Numbered from the stretch's first letter, positions 35,701 to 46,266 are shown. The stretch: DNA of 64,000 nucleotides from Zingiber officinale (GCF_018446385.1 NC_056004.1:26790492-26854491); one strand, 5' to 3'. The notes: generated by a model not told the origin, from the sequence alone. Made by a program: numbers and translations.

Positions 35701-38700
35701 GTTCAAATACTCATTTCTAAGCAAAGCAAGTATTTGATATTTACCCATCCAAGTAGTTGTGGGTATTATGTGATTTCAAATTTATACAAGTTGAGTATTT
35801 AGTGTCCATATAGAATAATATTTAAATATTTAAATATTCTTTTTTAATTTGTACTTAGTGTTAGTTGTTAACTAAAAGTGAAAGGTTTTTATCTTAATAA
35901 AGTAAAGACATAATATATAAAATTTAAATTTAGCAATATTAGACGTAGTAGGTGATTGTTAAGTTAGGAGATAATGAGTTACTTGTAATTGAAAACTTTA
36001 AATATTTAGCACCATTTTTATAAAAAAAAATGGAGGGGTTGAGAGTGATATCTTAGTACAAGCAGGATTGTTGAAATGGAAGAGAGCATTGGATGTTCTT
36101 TGTGAACGTAAAGTACCTTTAAAATTTAAAGAGAGGTTCTACAAAATGGCGACTAGGTCTGCTAGGTTATATGAAGTTGAATATTGAGCTATAATTCGAT
36201 CACATGAACAGAAGATGAGAATCGTAGAGATAAGGATGTTAAGGTGGATGTGAGGATATATGAGGATAGAAAGGTTAAGAAATGAGAACATTAAAGAGAA
36301 AGTCGAGGTTGCGCCTATTAAAGGAAAACTCTGAGAGACACATTTAAAATGGTACGGACATATACTTAAATGACTAATAAATACTTCGATTAAGTGATGT
36401 GAAACTATGACAAATACACACATTAAATGAGAAAGAAGAAGATCGGAGAAGACTTGGTTAACAACGTAAAACAAGGTAAAATTTATTTAAATATAGATGA
36501 TGATAGAGTCGGGGATAGAACCCAATGGCATAAGAGAGTCTATATAGTTGTTTCCACATAGTGGAATAATGCTTAGTTGTTGTTGTACTCGGTCAATGTT
36601 AGTTGTTAACCAAGTTGATTGTAAGATTTAGTACTACCAATTTTATTCCTGCTTAAGTTGGATCGTATAAACCTTCTTATTAATAATTATTTTGTTTAGT
36701 TTGAGTAAAAATATGATTGTCTTGTTTGAGTACCTTACGGTTGCACATCTTGTTAAATATTCAGTTGGTGAGCTCAAGTAGTTAAATGTAAATTTTAATA
36801 AGGTTAGGTACTTGTATGATTAAGGATTTCAAGTTGCATAGAGAATGGTAAGAACTTGATTCATCGAAATTTCTACCTAATATCAAGTTCTGCATTCATT
36901 TTAGTACACACATTACATAAATATTCAAGGTAAAAAATACCACCTCCAACAAAGATAAGTATAAATGGCTAGTGTAAGTAAAAACACCTGCTAATTTGAA
37001 CATTGTTGGATGGAACCATGTGTACCCAAAGGGTCACAATGTGAGCACAGGTTAATTCATAGCAAAAGAGCAAGGACAAATAAGAAATGAGTTGTGTTGA
37101 AGGGTATTGGAGGTGCTCATTTCCAATGTCCTACTAAAGGGAGCTCTCAAATCATTTGAGTAGCTTCTTATAGCAATTTTTTCCCAGAGCTTCCTTAGAT
37201 CTTTTTGGAAATTCTTCATAACACTCAAGATTTTAGTGCCCTTCAAGAACTTTAGCAAAGAAAAAAAGCGCAAAAAAGGAGCTCTACTTTGACTAAGCTA
37301 CCCCTTCAAAAAAGTGCTGTTTGTGATTTTATGGATACCTTTTATGATAATAAATTCATGATACACTTCATGATCTCCAAGGTTACACAGGTCAACCTTA
37401 GTGTGACCTCATGTCTTGCCTACATTTATTTGGAAAGGTTTATTAAAGAAAACTCTAATGTTTCCTAAAAATAAATTATCCATCTCAGTTTAGAATCATC
37501 ATGTAGGATAGATGTATTCTTCGCTAAGGCTTTCTTGTTGACTGAAAACCTCAAACTGAGCTGGAACACTGCATATCATAAAAAGGTTATTTTGTATTCT
37601 TGGTCGATCTGATGTGCAGATGCTGAACGATAGGTGGTGAATACTCAAAAACCTTGTAATCTTTTTGTAATCTCCTTTGGAAATTATATCCTAGTCCTTG
37701 TGGATGTAGGCATTAACCAATTTATCTCCTTGTCCTTGTGGATGTAGGCCTTGATAAAATCAGGTATTTTTATTCATGTATCATTCAGTGACATTTGCCT
37801 CTGAAACTGTAGTTCAATTTCTGAAAGGAATGTGGACCTATGGTTTTGTTTTCAGTTAATCACTGTTCTATGGTTTTGTTTTCAATTAATCTATGTTCTA
37901 TGGTTTTGTTTTCAGTTAATCTATTGAGAGTTCAAAATTATGACATTTCTTTCCTTTCAATAAATTGTTTCAGATTCGTTGCTGTGTTGACCAGTATTCC
38001 AAGTTCAGCAAAACAAAGGCTGAAATATGTGCCTCTAATCAGCATTGTTTCAACAACAAAGAGACATATTACCAAGGACAAGACATTATAATATAACTAA
38101 ACCGACATTCTAATATAACTAAACCATTATTAATTGTGAAACAAATATTCTTGTATCAACGTATTCATGTACATCTGTTTCAATATGTTTAGCCATTTGT
38201 TTTTCTGAAAAAAAACTAAAAAATGAATAGTAAAATAGATATCAAACATCCATCCAAACAACTTGATTATAGTTCCAATAAGATAGAAATGGGTATTGGA
38301 TTCGTGATTAGCCAAACCTCAATGGAAAGAAATGTTACAATTTTAGTGAAATGGCCTTGCGCAACGATCAAGCACTATCAAGCTTCAGATAATTTGTGGA
38401 TGTAGCATTCGAGATAATATGCAGAAATAACAAGCAGTAACAGCAAGAATCAAATCAATAAGCATGTATATCACTAACACTAAGAAATCATCCAATGTAG
38501 TACCAGGCTTCAGATCACGGTGAATTATTCCATGAGAATGAAGACACTCCACAGCCTTAGCTATATCTACTGCAAAGCCAACTACAACAACAGGCTCCAA
38601 GCTCCTCGGCCTCATGTTCCTCAGGTATTTTCGCAGAGAGCCCCCACCCAGAAGCTCTGTAACCACTACCATCACAGGCTCCTTCAAAGCTCCAACAAAC

Positions 38701-39173
38701 TGCAATTGGCATGAAATCAAATGCCAAATACCATGATCAACCAATATATCCCGCAATCCAGTGAAAGAAAAGGAAAAAATTGGAAGTAGAAAAACATCAC
38801 CAGAATGAACCTTAACAAGATTATTATGCTGAACTTGTACGAGTGCAGTCACCTCCCTCATGAACATTGCCTCTTTCTTCTCCATATCCTCAGGGTTATA
38901 TTCATTGTGCAAAATCTTAACAGCAACATCTTGATTCTTATACCTGCAGCCAAGAACAGCCAAGCGCCCATCACAAAACAGAAAAAAGTGGAGATACACA
39001 AGAAAGTGTTCTAGAGCATTTCAAGGACGCCGTGAACAATTAGTTTAGAACAAACAAACTCACTTCCCCGAATACACTTTAGCATAGGCACCCTCCCCAA
39101 TCTTTGAGCCGACAAAGAGCAACTTGGGATCAATAAGCCACTTGGGATCCAGAAACCCGTCATTAGAGTCCAT
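26794..39173 (-). CDS. Raf-like protein kinase (ATN1/plant MAPKKK-like, TKL group C), six coding exons
   Basis: Exons: 39064-39173, 38811-38943, 38504-38699, 27580-27704, 27325-27483, 27258-26794 (1188 nt, 395 residues); phases join without a break and every intron is GT..AG. Seen: glycine loop IGEGAYAKV (residues 25-33), VAVK lysine 46, HRDLKPEN (141-148), DLG at 162-164 instead of [18 protein letters not shown] (to 188), [16 protein letters not shown]. The Arabidopsis ATN1 family shares the [14 protein letters not shown] start, [12 protein letters not shown] and the SPESPGT tail motif. The product should phosphorylate Ser/Thr in the cytosol; its substrate cannot be told. A serine-rich tail of about 100 residues follows the kinase domain. 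Start at 39173 was chosen because it matches the family's start; an upstream in-frame extension is described separately. The 10.8-kb third intron is unusual. Confidence 0.93.
28411..30069 (+). repeat. Solo LTR of an Athila/Tat-like gypsy element
   Basis: The ends TGTTAT and ATAACA are inverted repeats. The inside has an LTR layout: CACACGGCC/CACACGACC palindromic repeats (28580-28660, 28850-28945), a TATA box TATAAAAG at 28974-28981, then a long transcribed part with a CT-rich tract (29852-29935) and the text CAGTCCCTGTGGGATCGATA and CCGTGCACTTGCGG near its end, which I know from Tat/Athila LTR ends. There is no primer-binding site or coding region next to it. A perfect 5-bp TSD is not visible (TATGA versus GAAAC), so the exact ends are tentative. 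Confidence 0.65.
28974..28981 (+). promoter_or_regulatory. TATA box of the solo LTR
   Basis: TATAAAAG followed by a G run, right after the cluster of CACACGGCC palindromes. Orientation is opposite to the kinase gene. Confidence 0.55.
31913..32076 (+). mobile_element. Au-like SINE
   Basis: tRNA-derived head with box A (TTGGCACAACGG) and box B (GGTTCAAATCC), then the Au body (CTCTTGCA, TAAGGCTG, CCTTCCCCGAGACCCC, GCACCGGGCTGCCC) ending in a T run. A 17-bp flanking duplication with one mismatch is present: 31896-31912 and 32077-32093, TAAT(G/A)CATGTCAAATAA. It is transcribed by RNA polymerase III and moved by a LINE enzyme. Plus strand, antisense to the kinase. Confidence 0.93.
32862..32884. 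repeat. (TG)n microsatellite
   Basis: About 11 uninterrupted TG units. No other feature is linked to it. Confidence 0.95.
33578..34007. mobile_element. Fold-back element or MITE-like inverted repeat
   Basis: Two overlapping inverted structures. Arms about 33578-33690 and 33785-33890 are imperfect reverse complements (landmarks GGAAGGAGATGAA, ACATTGTCTATG, TGATGCAT). In addition ATGCTAAGCATGGTTTTAAA at 33687 pairs with 33988-34007, and GGGCGAAAC near 33721 pairs with GTTTCGCC near 33965; a third, direct relative of the TTTAAA..GTGC motif lies near 33926. No transposase and no clear TSD. Class uncertain. Confidence 0.55.
35873..36596 (+). mobile_element. 5'-truncated RTE-type LINE
   Basis: Frames on the plus strand from about 36028 give the C-terminal part of an RTE-type LINE reverse transcriptase: [60 protein letters not shown] and near the end [13 protein letters not shown]. 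In-frame stops and shifts are present. The 3' end has TTGTTGTTG, typical for this class. TGTTAGTTGTTAAC occurs at 35859-35872 and 36597-36610 and would be the target duplication. The part 35873-36027 is AT-rich and unassigned. Confidence 0.75.
37840..37924. repeat. 30-bp tandem repeat, three units
   Basis: ATGGTTTTGTTTTCAGTTAA begins at 37840, 37870 (one base changed) and 37900. It lies in the large kinase intron. TTTTCAG in each unit resembles a 3' splice site on the plus strand, but the gene is on the minus strand. Confidence 0.92.
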
Positions 39174-39665
39174 CTCAGCAGAAAATTGATCGTATCTAGT
39201 ATTTGTCTTCACAGTGAACCACGAAAGTATAGTGGAGACAGTAGACGCATCAAAAACCCCCCGCTTTTCGCGTATTTTATCACTCCACAGCCTTCCAAAA
39301 ATACACCTATTACTCATAAGCTGCAAAAAATCAAATTTTTATCACAAGAACAAGAGCCCAAGTTACCTCCAAACTTCCTACTCCACATCCAAAAGCCAAA
39401 TGCCAGTGCTAAGGTCAATCGTCTTCATCACCTGCCCCTTCTTGCGTGTTAGCAATGGCAAACAGAAAGCAAACCGTGAGAAGGTTGGAGACTTGGAGGG
39501 CCTCAAGAAATCATCTGTTGGAAGAGAGGATAAGTTGTTCGAGCAGAAGTAGTAGAGAGGCGACGTCGATGAAGAAGAGGTACCGCGACCAGCACAAGCA
39601 CAATCATGTAGCATCATGCCATATTGTAGTTCGACATTTTGCCTCGACCTTGAGGACCTTTCCAT
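39174..39665 (-). promoter_or_regulatory. 5' region of the kinase gene; possible upstream exon and N-terminal extension
   Basis: On the minus strand a good acceptor (TTTTTTGCAG, ending at 39321) and a donor (GGGCAG|GTGATG, at 39431) would define a 111-bp intron, similar in size to introns 1 and 2. The parts on either side are open in the kinase frame: 39432-39665 (78 codons, from an ATG) and 39174-39320 (49 codons). This would give either a spliced 5' UTR or a 127-residue N-terminal extension, rich in Ser, Arg and Cys at first. Without transcripts I cannot choose; the family comparison favours the start at 39173. Confidence 0.5.
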
Positions 39666-40537
39666 TTATGCATTTACTTGCAAAAAAAAATATTTAATTA
39701 ATCTTTTAGTCTTATGGAATTAATAATATCCTTTCCATTGCACCCCTGCCAAATATGATATTGCATATAAGGCCTTCCAAATGCAAATTCATTATGTGAG
39801 TTTACTGACTAACATTGCAGGAGAACGAAATGAAGAAAATTAATTTGTCGGTTTCTTTTAATTTCCTGAAAGAAAGAGAAGAGGCAAGGAATTCAATTCT
39901 ATTCATTTTTTGTTTCATTAGTTTAATTTCTACCCAAATTCAATAAAAATAGAGGAAAAAGAAACTTCAATATTTAAAAGAAGGTCAATTTATTTAACTT
40001 TAGATATATAATTGAGTTTTAGTTTTGTTTAGATATGATACAAAAATTAGTTCTACAACTTAATTCAAACCTCATATTAGAAATTTTCAAACAATAAGAA
40101 TACCAATTTCAGGATCTAATTATTCCTTTGCAACTGAGACCATTATATTAGTTTCAACTTAAATTTAAACATGTTTTGTATTAATTAATTTTACTCAATT
40201 TTATTTAATTATAAAATAAGCTCTTAATTACACATGCAAACCTTTATCATATTTAACAATTTGTTTGAGCTTATGCTGTGAAAAATAATTAATGCGTATC
40301 GTTTATTCAAAAATCTATTGTGTTGAGAAAAAATAACAAATATATTTATTGAAATAATTCAATCAACAAATACAACACAAATCGCCATGATCTGCTCCAA
40401 CAATAACGCATCACATAAACACTAAAAAAGGGCACATACAAAATTAATCAAACCATGGATTAAATTAAAGCGATGACAAACCCCAAAAGCAACACAATAT
40501 CAGATTTTTAAAAAAGTACAAGAAGATCGAACGAGGC
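39666..40537. other. AT-rich intergenic region
   Basis: No gene seen. It lies between the kinase promoter side and the 3' end of the small gene at 40538, so it should contain the kinase promoter and the small gene's 3' UTR. No convincing core promoter could be picked out. Confidence 0.6.
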
Positions 40538-40774
40538 TTATTGCTTTCGGCTCCTCCTCTGCTGGTACTTATTTTTGATCCAATTGAACCCATTGACCGT
40601 GCCATCCTTCACCTTCTTCAACCCCGAAGATGCCACCGCCTTCGTCTTCTCTACTCCGCCCTTCCACCTGCTGCCGCCGCCCTTCTTATTCTTCCCTGCC
40701 GCCACCGCCGACGACCCGCCGTAGTCCCACTGGTCGGCCCACGACGTCGTCCCAAGAGAGCTGCTCCTCTCCAT
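40538..40774 (-). CDS. Small basic plant protein with SWADQWD motif, 78 residues
   Basis: An intact, GC-rich single-exon frame in AT-rich surroundings. It begins MERSSSLGTTSWADQWDYGG, has a Gly/Lys-rich basic middle, and ends with a lysine-rich amphipathic part (KTKAVASSGLKKVKDGTVNG, FNWIKNKYQQRRSRKQ). I recognise the layout as that of small plant-specific proteins of unknown function, but know no name for it. There is no signal peptide or membrane segment; the basic tail would suit nucleic-acid or membrane-surface binding, which is only a guess. The start is supported by a TATA box about 75 bases upstream. It is in the same orientation as the kinase and upstream of it. Confidence 0.85.
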   Translation of the reverse strand: MERSSSLGTTSWADQWDYGGSSAVAAGKNKKGGGSRWKGGVEKTKAVASSGLKKVKDGTVNGFNWIKNKYQQRRSRKQ

Positions 40775-40846
40775 CGATGCGTTTGAAAATGGTGCCGGCT
40801 CCGGTGACTTGTTTGAATGGGAATCGAAGGCGGCTCATCTTTGCTT

Positions 40847-40855
40847 ATTATATAG
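40847..40855 (-). promoter_or_regulatory. TATA box of the small gene
   Basis: The minus strand reads CTATATAATAA, about 75 bp upstream of the ATG at 40774. A transcription start about 30 bases downstream would leave a 5' UTR of roughly 45 nt. Confidence 0.65.
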
Positions 40856-40860
40856 TGAAA

Positions 40861-41385
40861 GCTGGCGCGCAGAGGAAGGCGCTCGCGTTGGATAGTTTTA
40901 TCTTTGCGGTTCGGATTGCAAGTGGAGAACGTGAAGGGTGAGATCATCGCCCATGGCATTGAATATCTCACGTGCTCCGGATGCGTTGACTTTTATTATT
41001 TGTGGGATCTGCTTTCTAGAAGGAGGGATCTTGGATTGGCTGGAGGAGTTTTTTATTTGCCACGTGTTCCAGAAGCTTTTAAATTTACGTTGACCACGCC
41101 GAACATAGACGTAAATGGTTTGTGGTAGTTGGCTCAGTTATGTTTGCTTGAGCAGGTGGATAAAGAAAAAGCAATCTATGGTAAACTCGTCTCTTTTAAT
41201 CAAAATTAATCTTTTAACCGTACTCGTTTCTTGATCAACGTCATCGACGGTCACTATTCCTGGTAGATCTCTTGCCGCCATTGACCGTTAGCGGTTGTAT
41301 TTTGTTATAAATATAATGTCTCTCATTATCATTGTTGGTCACCAGCGTTGACTTTTGTTAATTGCTAACTTGAAATACAGAAAAG
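40861..41385. other. Upstream region of the small gene
   Basis: Contains CACGTG-like ACGTG text (40968-40973, 41060-41065) and AT-rich DNA. No gene seen. Confidence 0.5.
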
Positions 41386-42400
41386 GTCACGCTGCGAGAA
41401 AAAAAGAGAGTCAATTAGCGACAGTATAACAGTCGTTATTTGAGAATAACCATCAATTAACAGTCGGTTATTTTTTTCATGTCATAAAATTGGTTGCTGT
41501 GACGGAAATTTAGTTATCGTTATAATAAATTTAGTAATAGATAATATTTACAACAGTATGTTTAATTATGTCAATAAATTTAGCAAGGAACAATTTAATT
41601 TAATTTTATCATTATTTAATAATGAAATTAAAAATCGTCACTAAATTCATAGATGGAGTTAATATTCTATCCTAATTTTAGTGACTTAGTTTTAATTCCG
41701 TCTCTAATTTAGCGGAAACTATCACTCTATTATTGAATTTCATAAAACTTTTGACAAAATCTTCCTGATTCTATATTTTTGCTGTTTACATATATATATA
41801 TATATATATAGATCAAACAACACACCATCATAAACAATTTTCACAACACATTCACAACACAAACAACACAATATTCAATCCAACACATTCACAACAAAAA
41901 TGATATAAACATCACAATTCATTTACAAATCCACATGTTCACAAACAACATAACATACGATATAAATTATACATATCAAAACTAAGTTAAATAAGTTTTC
42001 AAATTCAATCACAACATATCCAAATCTAATAACAAAGATGAATATCTCAAATTTAACCACTAAAAAAACCATATTAATGACAAAATTAGCGATGGACATG
42101 AGTTTCCTTCGTTAATTAATGATGAAAAAGAGTTCCCATCTCTAAGTAACGATAGGAACTCTTTTCCGTTGTTAATTAATGACGGGCATACGTTTTCATC
42201 GTTAACGGGGAAGGATTAATGATGAAAACATGTTTTTGTCGTTAATTAATGATGGAATCGAGTTTCCATAGTTTTGTCATTAACTAGGAAGAATTAGCAA
42301 TGGAAATGCATTTCTGTCGTTAATTAATCGGGCTTCCTAGTTAATCCTTCCCAATTAACGATGAAAATGAATTTTTCATTTTCAACACTTGAATATCAAC
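41386..42400. repeat. Degenerate CACTA-like subterminal repeats
   Basis: CGCTGCGAGAAAAAAAGAG at 41389 looks like a decayed CACTA terminus. After it come variants of GTTAATTAATGATGGAAA and AATTAGCGA, dense at 42080-42380. Such short repeats next to a terminus are typical of CACTA elements. There is no transposase and no second terminus. A (TA)n microsatellite lies at 41791-41810. Confidence 0.45.
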
Positions 42401-42923
42401 AACTATATGACATGTTAAAAGTTAGTGAAAGATAATTATGGGAAAATATTTCTTCTGTTCATTCCTAACTATCAGCTATTTCAAGGTTATTGAACATGAA
42501 GGCAGAACATCATTTTTCATAAATGATGTTATGATGACATATGCCAATTAATGTCAAAGTTGCTTTTGCTGATAACATAATGACCAATAGCTTCTACAAT
42601 ACAAAAAAATTGATTAGGGATTTAGGTATGCATGTAGAGAAGATTGATTGTTATATAAATAACTACATTATATTTTAGAATGAAGATAGTGAACTGATCG
42701 AATATAAAATTTATACTCACTCTCGTTATAAGCATTATAGTCACATACTGAGAAAGAACAAGAAAAATATTCCATGGAAAGTTATGTATTACTTCCCATT
42801 AATTGTTTTACTTCAACACTTGTATGTATCTGCCATAACAGTTTGCCACATAAGGTGACATCATGAGCATGTGCATGAAGGAGATATAATGTATCATCCT
42901 TGTGACTTTCCTGCATGGAAACA
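42401..42923. other. Unassigned AT-rich region
   Basis: No gene, no repeat that I can place; it separates two CACTA-like stretches. Confidence 0.5.
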
Positions 42924-43600
42924 CACTAGTAGAAAAATCATTTTTTACTTCAACACAGGTTACTTCGATAATTAAGGATTTCGAAGTAGTATATAATAAA
43001 CAACTTCGGTAATAACATTGGAGAAGTAAAAAAGATGTTTTACTTCGCATTTTAAAAAATGCGGGTTTCGCTCTTTTTTTTAATAGTCCAATACTTTGGC
43101 GTAATATATTTGAAGAAGTAAAAAAGGTAATATAATTTATAGATGTTGAAGTAAAAAAAAGATGAACTAGATTTTTTTTCCCTCGCTGAACAAAATACAC
43201 TTAGCGCCCAAAAATACCTTAGCAACACCCATTCTCTAACCCTAGCAACCCCCGTTTCTTTTACCCATCTCTTCCCCCTCTTCACCTAAACAACGTCGAT
43301 CTCTTGCTCCGCAACAACTCTTTGAACTGCCAATCCGATCTCAATCGTTCTCTAACACCGGTGATCTATGTCAATTCTCTCCAGCATGTGGCGGGCGAGC
43401 ATGACCTCGAGGCCGCCTCTCTGTAAGCTCCCCTCTCTTTTCCCCTCCCCTCTCCACCCCAATCTTGGCACGATGAGCTCCAGTGGCCGCCTTCTAAGCC
43501 ATGGCCGCAAGGTTGGCCGTGAGCTCAGCCCGACCGCAAGCTCACCTGCGTCTCAGCCTACGAGGCCGGTCGTGACCTCCCTCCCCGGCCACGACCTCCC
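42924..43600 (+). mobile_element. CACTA transposon end, interrupted by the copia element
   Basis: CACTAGTAGAAAAATC at 42924 is a typical CACTA terminus. Short subterminal motifs in both orientations follow (ACTTCG, CGAAGTA, GAAGTAAAAAA) up to about 43160. From about 43200 there is GC-richer text with an open piece from 43368 that runs into the LTR and is not recognisable. The copia LTR starts at 43601, after CTCCC. The other end should lie beyond the window. Confidence 0.7.
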
Positions 43601-46008
43601 TGTTGGTTGCTACTCGGAAAACCTAGAGATTCCACTGTACAAAAATTTTGTACAAAGGTCTGAATCTGTTCCTAGCTACCATGTGTTCTTTTAAATTAAA
43701 TTTTGGATCGCCTGCGGAACTTAACACGTTTGATCCAAAATTTAATTTATTTGTTCTTTTAGGTTTAGACTTGGATCTCCTGCGAAACTTAACACGTTCG
43801 ATCCAAATCACTTAAGTTATTAATTCCATTAAATATTAATTTCCATAATTAGTTCCCAGTACTGACGTGGCGAGGCACATGGCCTTCTTGGATATGAGAG
43901 CAACCACCACCGACTAGACAAAACCTTTTATGGAAAGCTAATATTTAATTTCCTAAAATAACTTTAGGTTAACCGAAAGGAACAATCAAATCACAAGGAA
44001 AAGAAATAAACATAAGAACACTAGATCGAAAATAAATTCGAAATACTAGGATCGTAAACCTCTTGTATTTGGTATTATTTCTAAAAATAACTAGTATGAT
44101 GCGGAAAGGAAAAATTACTAGTTATACCTGTTAGAAAGACCTCTTGATCTTCTACCGTATTCCTCTTCTAACCTTGGACGTTGTGTGGGCAACGATCTTC
44201 CAAGATGAGAAACCACCTAACCACCTTCTTCTCCTCCTTGCTAGGTTCGGCCAAAACAAAAGCTTCACCAAGGATGAAGAATAACACCAACCAAGCTCCA
44301 AGGGATACAAGCTTTCTCTCCTTCTTCTTCTTCTTCTCCAAGTAGTATCCGGCCACCACAAAAGCTCCAAGCAAGAGATAGGTTTCGGCCACCACAAAGA
44401 GGAAGAGAGGGAGGGAGAATAGCCGGCCACAATACCAAGGAAAAGAGGGAGAAAACAATAGAAGTTGTAACCCATGAAGGTACCCCAACCCCTTCTTTTA
44501 TATTCCTTGGCTTTGGCAAATAAAGAAATTTATTTATAATAAAATTTCCTTAACTTCCCTTGACAACAATTAATTAAGAAAAATTAAATAAAATTTCCTA
44601 ATTAATTGTATGTGGTCGGCCACCTCATGTAGAGCAAATAAGATAATTTTTAATTAACAATTAAAACTTCCTTATTTGTCTTTGGAAATTTTAAAAAATA
44701 AAATTTCCCTTTAAAATCCCTTCATGGTTGATAAAAAGAAATTTCTATAATTTTTAATTTTTCAACATGTGAATAATTTTCAAAGAGAAAAAATAAATAT
44801 CTTTCCAATCTACAAATAAGGAAAGAGATCTAATCTCTTTCTTTAATCTTTTGTAGATCCTTTTAAGAGAGATATTTTAATTTTAATTCTCTTTAATAAA
44901 TTATATCTTCCACATAATAAAAATTAAAAATTAAAATTCTTTTTAATTTAATGGGGGCCGGCCACCTAAGCTTGGGTTCAAGCTAGGGCCGGCCACCTAT
45001 GAATTAAGGCTTGGCCGACCCTAGCTTGAACCACAAGCTAGCTTGGCTGGCCCCTTTATCATGGGTATGAAGGTGAGTATAGGTAGATATAGTACTCTAT
45101 AAATAAGAAGCTACGATAGGGACCGAGAGGAGGAATTTGTTTTGGTCTCCCGATAAAATTAAGCATCCCGTGTTCGCCCCGAACACACAACTTAATTTTA
45201 TCAATAATAATTCATTCCACTAGAGAACTATTATTAAAGTACCGCACCAATCCCAAATTATATTTTTGGGCTCCTTCTTATTATAAGTGTGTTAGTCTCC
45301 CTGTGTTTAAGATGTCAAATGTCCACTAATTAAGTGAGTTACTGACAGCTCATTTAATTAATATCTTAATCCAAGAATAGTACCACTCAACCTTATCGTC
45401 ATGTCGGACTAAGTCCACTTGCAGGGTTTAACATGACAATCTTTATGAGTTCATCTTGGGGACATTATCAACCTAAATTACTAGGACACAGTTTCCTTCT
45501 ATAATCAACAACACACACTATAAGTGATATCATTTCCCAACTTATCGGGATTATTGATTCATCGAACTAAATCTCACCCATTGATAAATTAAAGAAATAA
45601 ATATCAAATATATGTGCTTGTTATTATATTAGGATTAAGAGCACACACTTCCATAATAACTGAGGTCTTTGTTCCTTTATAAAGTCAGTATAAAAGAAAA
45701 CGACCTCTGATGGTCCTACTCAATACACTCTAAGTGTACTAGTGTAATTATATAGTTAAGATAAACTAATACCTAATTACACTACGACTTTCCAATGGCT
45801 TGTTCCTTTCCATTTTGGTCGTGAGCTACTGTTTATAATTTATAAGGTACTGATAACATCATCTTCTGTATGTGACACCACATACTATGTTATCTACAAT
45901 ATAAATTAATTGAACAACTACAACAAATGTAGATGATTTGACCAAATGTGATTCTTTATTCAAAATAAATGTTTACAAAAGCTTAGGCTTTCAGTATACA
46001 CTCTAACA
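43601..46008 (-). repeat. 3' LTR of the second copia element
   Basis: 2408 bp, TGTTGGTTGC to ACTCTAACA on the plus strand. GGCCGGCC palindromes occur at about 44954-45050 and 44978, here downstream (minus direction) of a TATTTATA box near 45100. The preceding 5 bases are CTCCC; its partner TSD lies beyond the window. Short open frames (43623-43811, 44152-44519) recur at 61819-62007 and 62348-62719 and are LTR sequence. Confidence 0.94.
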
Positions 46009-46019
46009 ATCTCCCACTT
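46009..46019 (-). other. Polypurine tract of the second copia element
   Basis: The minus strand reads AAGTGGGAGAT directly before the LTR start TGTTAGAG. Confidence 0.85.
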
Positions 46020-46029
46020 ATACTAATGA

Positions 46030-46266
46030 TTAAGCTGTCATATCTTCTGTCATACATCTGATTCCCATTCCCTCCACATGCCGATCGAAAGCTTTTGCTG
46101 GAAGGGCCTTAGTGAAAGGATCTGCCAGGTTATCTGCTGATGCAATCTTGGCGATGACAACTTCTCCTCGCTTCACAATATCTCGTATCAGGTGGTACTT
46201 GCGCTCTATATGTTTACTTGCCTTATGGGCTCGTGGTTCCTTCGAGTTTGCAACTGCACCGCAATT
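46030..46266 (-). pseudogene. Copia RNase H, C-terminal part
   Basis: Open to a stop at 46030, ending FDRHVEGMGIRCMTEDMTA. ASKHIERKYHLIRDIVKRGE and ASADNLADPFTKALP are copia RNase H signatures. The piece continues from 56182-56245 (DVIPGLPKIITIYCD), cut by the gypsy element with duplicated ATCAC. Confidence 0.92.

Larger units (their letters stand above)
27705..38503 (-). other. 10.8-kb intron 3 of the kinase gene
   Basis: The donor GG|GTACTACATT follows the catalytic-loop exon (DLKP, phase 1); the acceptor TTGCAG at 27705 leads into the exon starting with the last two bases of the glutamate codon of PEN. The other introns are 66-120 bp. It contains an Athila/Tat-like LTR, a SINE, a fold-back element, an RTE LINE tail, simple repeats and AT-rich unassigned DNA. 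The unassigned parts (30070-31895, 32094-33577, 34008-35858, 36611-37839, 37925-38503) show no gene in any frame. Confidence 0.9.

Noticed and set aside
36139-36474. Minus-strand open frame of 111 residues
   Set aside because: Shadow of the RTE LINE reverse transcriptase on the plus strand.
43368-43694. Plus-strand frame of 108 residues as a host gene
   Set aside because: It runs from CACTA-associated DNA across the copia LTR border at 43601, so the frame as a whole is a composite. The part before 43601 is kept as a possible captured piece.
44152-44519. Minus-strand open frames with Leu/Ser-rich products
   Set aside because: LTR sequence of the second copia, repeated at 62348-62715. All three frames are open at once, due to base composition.
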